Assembly: GCA_030039695.1 (NCBI GenBank)
Contig: JASHVB010000225.1
Span: forward strand, 1-13,527
Length of the DNA stretch: 13,527 nucleotides
Reading direction: 5' to 3'
Origin: Acetobacteraceae bacterium
Lineage (GTDB): Bacteria; Pseudomonadota; Alphaproteobacteria; Acetobacterales; Acetobacteraceae
The notes beneath the pieces are model-generated. The model was not told the DNA's origin, ran no database searches, and saw only the letters and a program-made list of their open reading frames with translations. Both the position numbers and the translations under genes were made by a program. This document shows, piece after piece, positions 1 through 6,411 of this stretch. Positions within the stretch are counted from its first letter, which is position 1, and each line of letters opens with the position of its first letter.

Positions 1-314
1 TAGCGGGCGCGGTGGCGGGCGGCCGCGGCGTCGGTGACGAGGCCGGCCTCGACATAGGCGAAGGTGGTGGCGAATGCGGAAAAATCGGGTTCCTGCGGCA
101 GCCAGCGGATGGTGGCGCCGGGCTGGGCGAAGCGGCGGCCGGCGTCGGGCGCGATCAGGCCGGCGGCGATCCGCAGCAGCGTCGATTTCCCCGAGCCGTT
201 GCGCCCGACCAGGCAGATCCGGTCGCCGGGCGAAATCGCCAGACCGGCGTTGGTCAGCAGAGGCGTGGTGCCGATGGTTAGGCTGATGTCCTGAAGCAGA
301 AGGGTGGGGGGCAT
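1..314 (-). CDS. ABC-F family ATPase, Uup-like, N-terminal part (runs off the window)
   Basis: This is the first 104 codons of a soluble twin-ATPase ABC-F protein. The family acts on ribosomes or nucleic acids rather than in transport; Uup is linked to ribosome rescue/assembly and to precise excision of transposons. Seen in the sequence: an opening LLLQDISLTIG strand, Walker A GRNGSGKST at residues 37-45, and a Q-loop with PQE around residues 73-75 in a WLPQEPDF context typical of alphaproteobacterial Uup-type proteins. Walker B, the linker and the second ATPase domain lie beyond position 1. The Met at 314 is preferred because the homology starts there; an in-frame ATG at 326 would add four residues. 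Neither has a clear Shine-Dalgarno sequence. It points away from the plus-strand genes to its right. The family call is secure; the exact subfamily is inferred. Confidence 0.9.
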   Translation of the reverse strand, partial: MPPTLLLQDISLTIGTTPLLTNAGLAISPGDRICLVGRNGSGKSTLLRIAAGLIAPDAGRRFAQPGATIRWLPQEPDFSAFATTFAYVEAGLVTDAAAARHRAR

Positions 315-735
315 GAATGGGGGCATAGCATGGGAAGCCGGAAACGGGCGCCCCGGCACGACAGTCGGCCGTGGTCGATTGTCAACATGGATCACGACCG
401 TAGTCACAGACCTTGCCCCAGATGCAAGGCTCGCTGCCGAGAAGGACTTGGAGATACCGCCCCGCGCTTCATCCGTCTCACCTGGCAGCCTCGCCCGGCG
501 CTGAATGTCCGATCTCTGAGCATCCTGCACCGTAAGCAGAACGTCGTCGGACCACCCGCTGGTCTGATCGCGACCCCACCTAGCCATCGAGGACTATGAT
601 TTCGGAGCCCGAAGGCAGTCATTTTCGGCGGAGACCGCTGGTGGGCTGCGCCGTTCTGGACCATCGCGCAGATCGTCGCGTCACGCGACCGGCCAGGAGT
701 AGCGGCGTGCGGCCCGGCATGTCGTAAAAAATGCT
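315..735. other. Gene-poor stretch between the Uup-like gene and the small secreted-protein gene
   Basis: About 420 bases with no convincing gene. Short open frames exist on both strands, including a 70-codon plus frame from an ATG at 387 that contains CPRCKARC and a minus frame at 404-664. None has a ribosome-binding site, a recognisable domain or neighbour support. A perfect TTGACA occurs on the minus strand at 385-380 and points toward the Uup-like gene, but no -10 box follows at the right distance. The stretch may be decayed coding DNA plus the upstream region of the Uup-like gene. Confidence 0.5.
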
Positions 736-750
736 ACGCAACGGTTGCGT
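736..750. promoter_or_regulatory. 15-bp perfect palindrome, candidate operator
   Basis: ACGCAAC-G-GTTGCGT has two perfect 7-bp arms around one central base. Its right half contains the putative -35 box TTGCGT (745-750), so a bound protein would block RNA polymerase. The only regulator gene nearby is the TetR-type gene at 1192-2043, downstream in the same direction, so it is the obvious candidate for binding here. The palindrome is directly visible; regulator binding is inferred. Confidence 0.55.
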
Positions 751-773
751 TTAGTTTTTCCCGGTGCTATAGG
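745..773 (+). promoter_or_regulatory. Putative sigma-70-type promoter with extended -10
   Basis: The -35 box is TTGCGT (745-750), followed by a 17-bp spacer and the -10 box TATAGG (768-773). A TG at 765-766 sits one base before the -10, giving an extended -10 (TGnTATA). The expected transcript would start near 780, about 22 nt before the ATG at 802, and pass the Shine-Dalgarno GGGAG at 791-795. Spacing and position are right, but this is prediction only. Confidence 0.55.
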
Positions 774-801
774 ATCGGCGGGCTCACCTTGGGAGTTCGT
801 C

Positions 802-1131
802 ATGATCAGGTTGAGAGAAGCGGCAATCGCCGGCGTTGCGTCGATCGGTCTGGCCGCCGCACCGGTCAATTCGGCTTTTGCCCGCTGGCACGGCGGTCCC
901 CTTTTGTGGCCGTTCGCGCTCGGGGCGGCGGTGGTGACCGGTGCGGCAATCGTCGCTACGGCCCCGTTCCGGGCATTAGCGACACCGGTCTATGCGCCGC
1001 CCCCGGCCTATTATCCGCCACCTGCCTATTATCCGCCGCCGCCAGCCTATTCTCAGCCACCTGCCTATTATCCGCCGCCGGGCTACTACCAGCCACCGCC
1101 GGGCTACTACCAGCCAGGGCCGGGGGGCTAG
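802..1131 (+). CDS. Small exported or membrane-anchored protein with Pro/Tyr-rich repeat tail
   Basis: A 109-residue protein of unknown function. Residues 1-27 look like a signal peptide: MIRLR, a hydrophobic Ala/Gly-rich core, and an AFA cleavage site before RWHGG. A second hydrophobic stretch, LLWPFALGAAVVTGAAIVATA (about residues 33-53, mentioned here in full at its 21-residue limit minus flanks: it begins LLWPF and ends IVATA), may be a membrane helix. The last 40 or so residues are six imperfect repeats of the type PPP(A/G)YY, ending in GPGG. The start at 802 is chosen over the in-frame upstream 745 because GGGAG lies 6 nt before it and the signal peptide begins there; the promoter also lies between the two. 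Similar small proteins with Pro/Tyr tails are common in alphaproteobacterial envelopes and have no assigned role. The TetR gene follows after 60 bp, so the two may be cotranscribed. Confidence 0.75.
   Translation: MIRLREAAIAGVASIGLAAAPVNSAFARWHGGPLLWPFALGAAVVTGAAIVATAPFRALATPVYAPPPAYYPPPAYYPPPPAYSQPPAYYPPPGYYQPPPGYYQPGPGG
1006..1119 (+). repeat. In-frame 18-21 bp tandem repeats encoding a Pro/Tyr-rich tail
   Basis: Six degenerate units start at 1006, 1024, 1045, 1063, 1081 and 1102. The first four begin GCCTAT and the last two GGCTACTAC, encoding AYYPPP-like and GYYQPP-like units. Unit length varies between 18 and 21 bp by one proline codon, which suggests expansion by slippage or unequal crossing-over. 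Two subtypes (Ala-Tyr and Gly-Tyr) point to two separate duplication phases. Confidence 0.85.
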
Positions 1132-1191
1132 GATAGCAGGCAGCCTCCACCCGCGCACGGCGGGGGCAGCGCCCTGAACCGGGTTCGTGAC

Positions 1192-2043
1192 TTGAGCACT
1201 CGTGGCGTCAAGGACGAAGGCATCACGGCCGCCGCGCCCGTTCGGCGCGGCGGCAGGCCGTCGCGCGAGCAGGCCGCCCTACTCGAGGATCGCATCCTCG
1301 ATGCCGCCGCTGACCTGTTCCTGGCCGAAGGCTACGGGACCACCAGCATCGAGGCCGTGGCGCAGCGCGCCAGGATTTCCAAGCGCACGTTCTATCACCG
1401 TTTCCCTGACAAGGCGGCGCTGTTCGACGCCGTTCTTCGCCGGATCATCCAAGGGATCAGGCCGCCGCCCGACGTGCCGCTTTTCGTGGGGAGCGACCTC
1501 AGCGAGGTGCTACGCCGTCTTGCGCGGCTCGCCGTACACGCGTCCGTCGCCCCAATGGCGCTGGCGCTCAGCCGGTTGATGCTCGCCGAGGCCCACCGCT
1601 TCCCCGAGCTGGCCGCCATCGTCGCACGTGAAGGCAGCCGCGGCGAAGCGGTCGAGCAAATCACCGCAATGCTGGAGCGCGAGGCCCGCGCCGGCCGGCT
1701 CGCCATGGACCGCCCGGAATTCGCCGCCGAACAATTCCTTTCTCTCCTGATGACCGTACCGCAGCGCCGCGCTCTCGGCCTCGGAACGCCGATGACCGGA
1801 GCGGAGCTTGACGGCTGGGCTGACGATTGCGTCAACCTGTTCCTCAATGGTTGCAGGTATTGGCAGGCCTGCGAATTCGCCGAGCCAACTCCAACGCAGG
1901 AAACGGTCAGCGCAACGGGCGGTCGGAACGAGACGCGATTGGATGCGGCGACAAGGAACGCCCCGAGGCCTACGCCGGTCTCGCTAGAGGAGCGCGGCGC
2001 AAGTTCGAGCGGCGATGGTCCGAACCGTCCTGAGCCGCCTTAG
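1192..2043 (+). CDS. TetR/AcrR-family transcriptional regulator with AefR-like C-terminal domain
   Basis: A 283-residue DNA-binding repressor-type protein. The TetR_N helix-turn-helix spans about residues 33-79 (ILDAAADLFLAEGYGTTSI, then the recognition region RISKRTFYHRFPDK at 61-74). Residues from about 105 to 222 match the AefR-like ligand-binding domain, with LSRLMLAEAHRFPEL, an AAEQFLSLL segment and a closing VNLFLNGC. Typical family members end about there; this one adds about 60 polar, Pro/Ser/Gly-rich residues that look disordered. The N-terminus also has about 25 residues before the HTH, with RRGGRPSRE as a basic arm. The start is a TTG with a weak upstream site, and no better in-frame start exists, so the N-terminus is uncertain. 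The palindrome at 736-750 is a plausible operator for this regulator. The ligand is unknown. Confidence 0.88.
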   Translation: MSTRGVKDEGITAAAPVRRGGRPSREQAALLEDRILDAAADLFLAEGYGTTSIEAVAQRARISKRTFYHRFPDKAALFDAVLRRIIQGIRPPPDVPLFVGSDLSEVLRRLARLAVHASVAPMALALSRLMLAEAHRFPELAAIVAREGSRGEAVEQITAMLEREARAGRLAMDRPEFAAEQFLSLLMTVPQRRALGLGTPMTGAELDGWADDCVNLFLNGCRYWQACEFAEPTPTQETVSATGGRNETRLDAATRNAPRPTPVSLEERGASSSGDGPNRPEPP

Positions 2044-2308
2044 TGAGAGATCAAGGACGTTGCAGACGCGCCAGCCGCCGTCCGGCCCACCGTGCCGCGC
2101 GTGAGGGACCGACGGCTTTTGACCGCTTCACGACCTTTGTAATGCCGATGCAGGTGCAAGTCAGACCAAATCTGATGATCCGCGATGTACCTCACCATCG
2201 CAAATGCCGCATACACATGGCCAAAGTGGTCGACCTGCGCAAAGTTCACCTCTCGGGCCGCTATCACGTTGCGACGAGATCAATGTCTGCCGCTTTGCTC
2301 CGCTGCGC
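2044..2308. other. Gap between convergent genes, nothing recognised
   Basis: 265 bases separate the stop codon of the TetR gene from that of the molybdoenzyme gene on the other strand. Both strands have short open frames (for example 2267-2040 minus and 2043-2324 plus). None has a ribosome-binding site or a recognisable family, and I see no strong terminator hairpin. It may be coding debris. Confidence 0.4.
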
Positions 2309-4699
2309 TTACGTGATTCGGTAAACCTCGCAGCAACCAGATCGATGCGCCGTGGTACCACTGATAGGATCGCGTGCGGACGGATCGACAGTCAGGTTGT
2401 AGTTTGACCCCTGCAAGCTGAATGGATCATAGCCCGGTGCATTGGCTTCGGGGGACGCTTGCCACCAGCCGTGCTCGCCCACGACCACACGCACATCAAT
2501 ATTGTCGTTGAGCAGTGCCCGTGCGCGCATCGCGCCTGCTTGAGTCTCGACGCTTACCCAGTCTCCGGCCACGATGCCACGCTGCGCCGCGGTCTGCGGA
2601 TGCAGCATCACCTCAGGCTCCATTGCGCGCCGGCGCAGGCCCGGTAGAGCCCGGTGCTGGGTCTGGCAGAACAGTGTGGGCTTGGCGCAGGTAAGCACCA
2701 GCGGATAGCGCGCCGCCTGTGGAGCCGGGGGCGGTACAAATTCTGGCATCGGCGCGTAACCCTTCGCCTGCAGGGTCTCGGACCAGAACTCTACCTTGCG
2801 CGAGGGTGTGGCAAAGCCGCGCGTATTGCCTCTCGTGTCCGGCTCGGCGTGCTTGGCATAGCGGGTGGTGAGTGGCACGCGGACGCCCCTGGGCTCGGCG
2901 CGGAGGGCTTCCAGGCTCAGGCCGCTAGGTACGAGCTGGTGACGGTAGGCCGCCTCAACATCCCCGTTCCAGAAGTGCTCGCCCAGTCCAAGCCTGACCG
3001 CGAGATCGAAGATGATGTCGATGTCGGAGCGAGCCGCGCCGGTTGGTGGCACGACCGCTTGGCGAAGCTGCACCAAGGACTGGGCCTCGGCGCTGACCTC
3101 GAAGCCGAAGCGCAGCGCCTCCCGCTCAAAGCAGGAAGCAACCGGCAGCACGATGTCGGCCAGCTCGGCCGTTGGGTTCATGAACAGGTCGGCGTGAACG
3201 TAAAAATCCAATGCCGTAAGCGCTCGCCGCCCGCGCAGCGGGTCGGAAAACGCCAGCAGCAGGTTCGAGCCGAACCCCACCAGCCCACGCACAGGGTAGG
3301 GTTCGCTCTCCAGCACCGCGCGGTAGAAATCGGGCGCGGAGACATTGTTCCATTTCGCCGGCCCAAGAGGACGTTTCTCAACCCCAACGGCCGGCGCCAA
3401 ATTCGTCGCCGCCGGCAAGTCCTCGCCGGTGATTGCTGGGCTCTCAACGGCGGGAAACAGCACATTGCCGCCGCGCTCATCGAATGAGCCGGTGAGCGCG
3501 TAAAGTAGCGCCATCGCGCGCGCCGTCTCGGTGGTGTTGGCGTGATGCTCGTGGCCGCTCCAGGCGTAGTAGGAGACCGGCCGCGAATCCCAAAGCAGCC
3601 GTGCCGCTGCCTCCAGTTGGTCGGGGGCGATCCAGCAGATCTCCGCGACGCGCTCGGGCGTGTACTGGGCGCAGAGTCGGGCATAATGCGCGAACACCGG
3701 GCGGCAGGGCAGCATTCCCAGCTTCGTCGCAACCATGACCTCACCCTCGAGGACGAGATGCTGGACGGGCGCGCCGTAGCGGCTCGTCGCCGGGTCGTAA
3801 GCGACGGGCCGGTCCGCCAATCCGTCCCAGGCGACGAAATGACCGGTATCTCCCCCCTCCGCGAGATCAACCGCACGAAGTAGCCGGCCGGTATCGGAGC
3901 GAACAAGGTGCGGTGCGTTGGTCCACGTCCGCACGAATTCACGGTCGTACCAACCGCGGCTGATCATCGCATGGGCGAGGCCAAGCGCGAGTGCACCGTC
4001 GGTGCCAGGACGAAGGCGCAGCCAGACATCGGCCTTGCCGGCAAGCCCGACATGGCGCGGATCGACAACAATAAGCTTCACCCCGCGCTTGAGCGCCGCG
4101 ACTGTCGCGGTCGCGTGCGTCAGGCGCGTGTAGGAAGGATTGTACCCCCAAAGGATCAGACAGCCGCTGTTAGCGATGTCCGCCATCGCCCCGCCGCCGC
4201 TGCCGGTAGCGACGCTCGCGACACCGAACGCGTAGCGCGTGGCAAAGCCTCGGCCCCAGCCACACAGGTCCAGTGCCCATACCAGGTTCGGCGTGCCGAA
4301 GGCGTTCATCAAGCGACGCATGAATGGTGCCGAATCGCCGATTGCGGTGGTGGAAGGGGAAGACTGACTGAAAGCCACGCTCTGTGGCCCGTGCAAGGTC
4401 GCCAGCCGTCGCATCGCCGCCGCCGTTGTGTCCAGCGCCTCGTCCCAGGAAATCTCCACCCAGCAGGGATCCGCCTCGCCCTTCGGTCGCGTGCGGCGCA
4501 ACGGCCGGGTCAGCCGCTCCTTGCTGTCGACGAGCTCCGGCGCGGCACGACCCTTGGCGCAAAGCGCTTGGCCGGTCGGATGTGTGGGGTCGGGATCGAG
4601 CCGCGTGAAGCGCCCGTTTTCCACGCTGGCGATGCTGCCGCAGCGGGCGATGCACAGGCCGCAAAAGCCGGGGACCCGAATAACCGCAGCAGTGCTCAT
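2309..4699 (-). CDS. Molybdopterin-dependent oxidoreductase, DMSO reductase superfamily, Cys-ligated, orphan catalytic subunit
   Basis: A 796-residue Mo/W bis-MGD enzyme related to BisC-type (COG0243) catalytic subunits. An N-terminal [4Fe-4S] site is formed by C13, C16, C20 and C47 (CxxC-x3-C-x26-C). The predicted metal ligand is C145 in DLCGWGRG, the position held by Cys in thiosulfate/polysulfide reductases and acetylene hydratase, and by Sec or Cys in formate dehydrogenases. Cofactor-binding blocks follow (ILWGYNPSYT near 183, VDPRH near 217), then WSGHEHHANTTE and the C-terminal dinucleotide-binding domain from about residue 666 to a DPISGTTAHRS motif near the end. The start at 4699 has GGAG 9 nt upstream and begins just before the Fe-S motif; an in-frame extension to 4777 adds a basic stretch that is not a convincing Tat signal. 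A cytoplasmic enzyme is therefore likely. No electron-transfer or membrane-anchor subunit and no chaperone lie nearby. Substrate unknown. Confidence 0.92.
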   Translation of the reverse strand: MSTAAVIRVPGFCGLCIARCGSIASVENGRFTRLDPDPTHPTGQALCAKGRAAPELVDSKERLTRPLRRTRPKGEADPCWVEISWDEALDTTAAAMRRLATLHGPQSVAFSQSSPSTTAIGDSAPFMRRLMNAFGTPNLVWALDLCGWGRGFATRYAFGVASVATGSGGGAMADIANSGCLILWGYNPSYTRLTHATATVAALKRGVKLIVVDPRHVGLAGKADVWLRLRPGTDGALALGLAHAMISRGWYDREFVRTWTNAPHLVRSDTGRLLRAVDLAEGGDTGHFVAWDGLADRPVAYDPATSRYGAPVQHLVLEGEVMVATKLGMLPCRPVFAHYARLCAQYTPERVAEICWIAPDQLEAAARLLWDSRPVSYYAWSGHEHHANTTETARAMALLYALTGSFDERGGNVLFPAVESPAITGEDLPAATNLAPAVGVEKRPLGPAKWNNVSAPDFYRAVLESEPYPVRGLVGFGSNLLLAFSDPLRGRRALTALDFYVHADLFMNPTAELADIVLPVASCFEREALRFGFEVSAEAQSLVQLRQAVVPPTGAARSDIDIIFDLAVRLGLGEHFWNGDVEAAYRHQLVPSGLSLEALRAEPRGVRVPLTTRYAKHAEPDTRGNTRGFATPSRKVEFWSETLQAKGYAPMPEFVPPPAPQAARYPLVLTCAKPTLFCQTQHRALPGLRRRAMEPEVMLHPQTAAQRGIVAGDWVSVETQAGAMRARALLNDNIDVRVVVGEHGWWQASPEANAPGYDPFSLQGSNYNLTVDPSARDPISGTTAHRSGCCEVYRIT

Positions 4700-4992
4700 G
4701 GTTCGCTTCTCCACCTGGACGCCAACCTGACGCCGCACCCAAGCGCCTATTCTGCGCGAGGTTGCACCTGCCCGCACAGTTGCCTGACCAGAGTAGAGGC
4801 GGCGGGCGAATAGGCTGTTGCCGCTTCCGGCCAGCCTCGATCTTGAGATAAATACCCGGTTTCGGCGCTTTGGGCCTCAGGGCGGACAGTTCTCCACCCC
4901 TCCCAGTCGTACACGGCCGTGGCTGCTCTCGACCCACAGCGGCGGTCGAGGGGGGCCTTGGGTCCCACCCGCTCGGGCGGTAGTTTCACGTG
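4700..4992. promoter_or_regulatory. Divergent intergenic region between molybdoenzyme and methyltransferase genes
   Basis: About 290 bases must hold the promoters for both divergent genes. Visible structure: an 8-bp perfect inverted repeat, GCCTATTC (4745-4752) and GAATAGGC (4808-4815), with 55 bp between the arms; an AT-rich patch GATAAATACC near 4844-4855 that could serve as a -10 on either strand; and a hairpin with 7-bp arms CTCGACC/GGTCGAG (4928-4934 and 4944-4950, 9-nt loop) in the leader of the methyltransferase gene. I could not assign a confident -35/-10 pair. Confidence 0.45.
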
Positions 4993-5574
4993 ATGGACGA
5001 GTTCACCCATCTCAATCCACCCGCCGCTCTCCCCGCCATCCTGGCGCGCACAAAGGCGCTCGCCTTCCCCATGCCCTCCGAACCGCGGACCGGAGCGATG
5101 CTGCGCGTGCTGGCGGCGTCCAAGCCAGGCGGACGATTGCTGGAACTGGGGACCGGGACCGGCCTCTCCGCGGCTTGGCTGCTCGACGGTATGGACCAGA
5201 ACGCTCGACTGGTCACAGTCGACGTCGATGCGGTGCCACAGGCCGTGGCACGCGAGATCCTCGGCAGCGACATCCGCCTGGAGATCATCACCGAGGACGC
5301 CGTCGAATTCCTGCGCGGTAACGTCGGGGCGTCATTCGACCTGATCTTTGCCGATGCCTGGCCCGGCAAGTTTGAACTGCTCGACGAAGCGCTGGCGCTG
5401 TTGTTGCCAGGCGGGCTCTACGTGATTGACGACATGCTGCCGCAAGCGAGCTGGCCAGCCGCGCATGCACCGAAGCCACCGCGACTGCTCGCCGATCTCG
5501 CGTCACGGCCCGGCTTCCGCACGGTCAGCCTCGCCTGGAGCAGCGGTCTCGTCGTGGTTGCCCGCCAACACTGA
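4993..5574 (+). CDS. Class I SAM-dependent methyltransferase, O-methyltransferase-like
   Basis: A 193-residue Rossmann-fold methyltransferase. Motif I is LLELGTGTGLSA (residues 49-60), an acidic residue closes strand 2 in VTVDVD (74-79), strand 4 is FDLIFADAWPG (115-125) and strand 5 is LLPGGLYVIDDML (137-149). The IFAD and VIDD acidic pair recalls cation-dependent O-methyltransferases (YrrM/CCoAOMT type), but the protein is shorter than that family and the N-terminal cap is small, so the acceptor cannot be named. ATG at 4993 is chosen; a GTG lies directly before it at 4990. The ribosome-binding site is weak (GGCGGT about 10 nt upstream). It is divergent from the molybdoenzyme gene and may share regulation. 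A strong hairpin follows the stop codon. Confidence 0.85.
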   Translation: MDEFTHLNPPAALPAILARTKALAFPMPSEPRTGAMLRVLAASKPGGRLLELGTGTGLSAAWLLDGMDQNARLVTVDVDAVPQAVAREILGSDIRLEIITEDAVEFLRGNVGASFDLIFADAWPGKFELLDEALALLLPGGLYVIDDMLPQASWPAAHAPKPPRLLADLASRPGFRTVSLAWSSGLVVVARQH

Positions 5575-5585
5575 TCCGCACACGA

Positions 5586-5622
5586 TGGCCGCCCAGGCGC
5601 CCATAGCGAGGCGCGGCGGCCA
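5586..5622 (+). terminator. Strong two-part hairpin after the methyltransferase gene
   Basis: TGGCCGCC (5586-5593) pairs perfectly with GGCGGCCA (5615-5622). Inside it GCGCC (5597-5601) pairs with GGCGC (5610-5614) around an 8-nt loop, leaving a 3-nt bulge on the left. It begins 11 nt after the stop codon. No T-run follows, so it may stabilise the 3' end or act with Rho rather than as a classical intrinsic terminator. Confidence 0.5.
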
Positions 5623-5775
5623 GCACCGGAATCGACCCCAAGCCGCCATTTGCGGCATACGGAACATCGGCCGCCGATGACCCCAAGGCGGACAACGGGC
5701 AAGCGCTGTGTAACCATGCCGCGCGGAACACGGGCGATCGAGACTTCGCCAACTCCGGATCGTAACGCTGTTACC

Positions 5776-5910
5776 ATGACCATTCACCGCCGTCGCTTGC
5801 TCTTTCGAACGAGCGCATTAGCCATGGCGGGGCTCTTTTGGCCTTGCCCGTTATGGGCGGCCGGTGATGGACCGCCCGTGTGCGAGCCATTTTTTCGTCG
5901 GCAGCTATGA
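5776..5910 (+). pseudogene. Amputated gene: Tat signal peptide without a mature protein
   Basis: The 44-codon frame encodes a good twin-arginine signal peptide (MTIHRRRLLFRTSALAMAGL, then FWPCPLWAA) and stops after about 15 more residues. Tat signals normally precede a folded, often cofactor-bearing, periplasmic enzyme, so a stop this early implies loss of the rest. The IS6-type transposase remnant begins about 40 nt later, so deletion linked to the insertion sequence is the likely cause. A 13-bp inverted repeat, GTAAC-GCT-GTTAC (5762-5774), sits just before the ATG where a Shine-Dalgarno site would be expected; none is seen. It could be a genuine short peptide or a chance frame, but the n-region, hydrophobic core and twin Arg order argue for a relic. 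Confidence 0.5.
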
Positions 5911-5950
5911 GCTTCTCCGCGATCCAAGCCTTAATTTCCAGCTCAACCGC

Positions 5951-6361
5951 TGGATCACCGTCGACGTTCGTCTCAGCCCAAAGCGTGACGTTGCTGCGGC
6001 CAGGGCGTTTATCCGCAAGGCGATCAAGGGTCAGGGATCGGGCCCGCGGACGGTCGCGTTGGATGGCGACGCCGCATCGCACCGCGCCCTGCGCGAGACG
6101 AAGACCGACGGAGAACTGCCTGCCGACACCAGGCTGCGACGATCGAAGTACTTGAACAATCTGATCAGGCAGGACCATCGGGGCGTAACGCTACGGATTG
6201 CTCCGACGCTCGGGTTGAAGCGGTGCAAGACCGCGGCGGTGACCATAGCAGGGATTGAACTGCCGCTGCGGATCCGCAAGTGCCGGTTCAACTTCGCTCG
6301 GCTACGTCTTCGGGATCGGCGAGCGCCTGCTGTCTGGGATACCGTCCTGGCAGCCGAATAA
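5951..6361 (+). pseudogene. IS6-family transposase, 5'-truncated and catalytically dead
   Basis: About 135 C-terminal residues of an IS6/IS26-type DDE transposase (full length is about 230) remain in one open frame. Homology starts near TVDVRLSPKRDVAAA (5957) and runs through the second catalytic Asp in ALDGDAASHR, RSKYLNNLIRQDHRG, and IAGIELPLRIRK to the stop TAA at 6359-6361. The N-terminal DNA-binding region and the first Asp (normally in VDETY) are missing. The catalytic Glu of LIEQDHR is Arg here (AGG at 6167-6169); it lies exactly 34 residues after the Asp, the D-34-E spacing of this family. The frame continues upstream to 5864, but that part does not resemble IS6. Confidence 0.88.
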
Positions 6362-6411
6362 AGTGACAGCATCGCAAGCCCGAGGCCCACAACCTCTCGC
6401 TCGCTGTGCTG

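Noticed and set aside
380..385. Perfect TTGACA on the minus strand as promoter of the Uup-like gene
   Set aside because: No -10-like hexamer at 16-19 bp; a lone hexamer is expected by chance.
1006..1119. CRISPR-like array
   Set aside because: The repeats are short, contiguous, in frame and encode Pro/Tyr units; there are no spacers.
4700..4777. N-terminal Tat signal on the molybdoenzyme from an upstream start at 4777
   Set aside because: The RR-containing extension lacks a proper hydrophobic core and the GGAG site supports the start at 4699.
3908..4813. Long plus-strand open frames opposite the molybdoenzyme (also 2654-3487 and 3542-3883)
   Set aside because: Antisense shadows of a well-supported gene in GC-rich DNA; no recognisable domains and no ribosome-binding sites.
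5831..5844. GGCTCTTTTGGCCT as a possible left inverted repeat of the IS6 element
   Set aside because: Only about 9 of 14 bases match, and it falls inside the hydrophobic core of the Tat signal peptide, where coding explains it.
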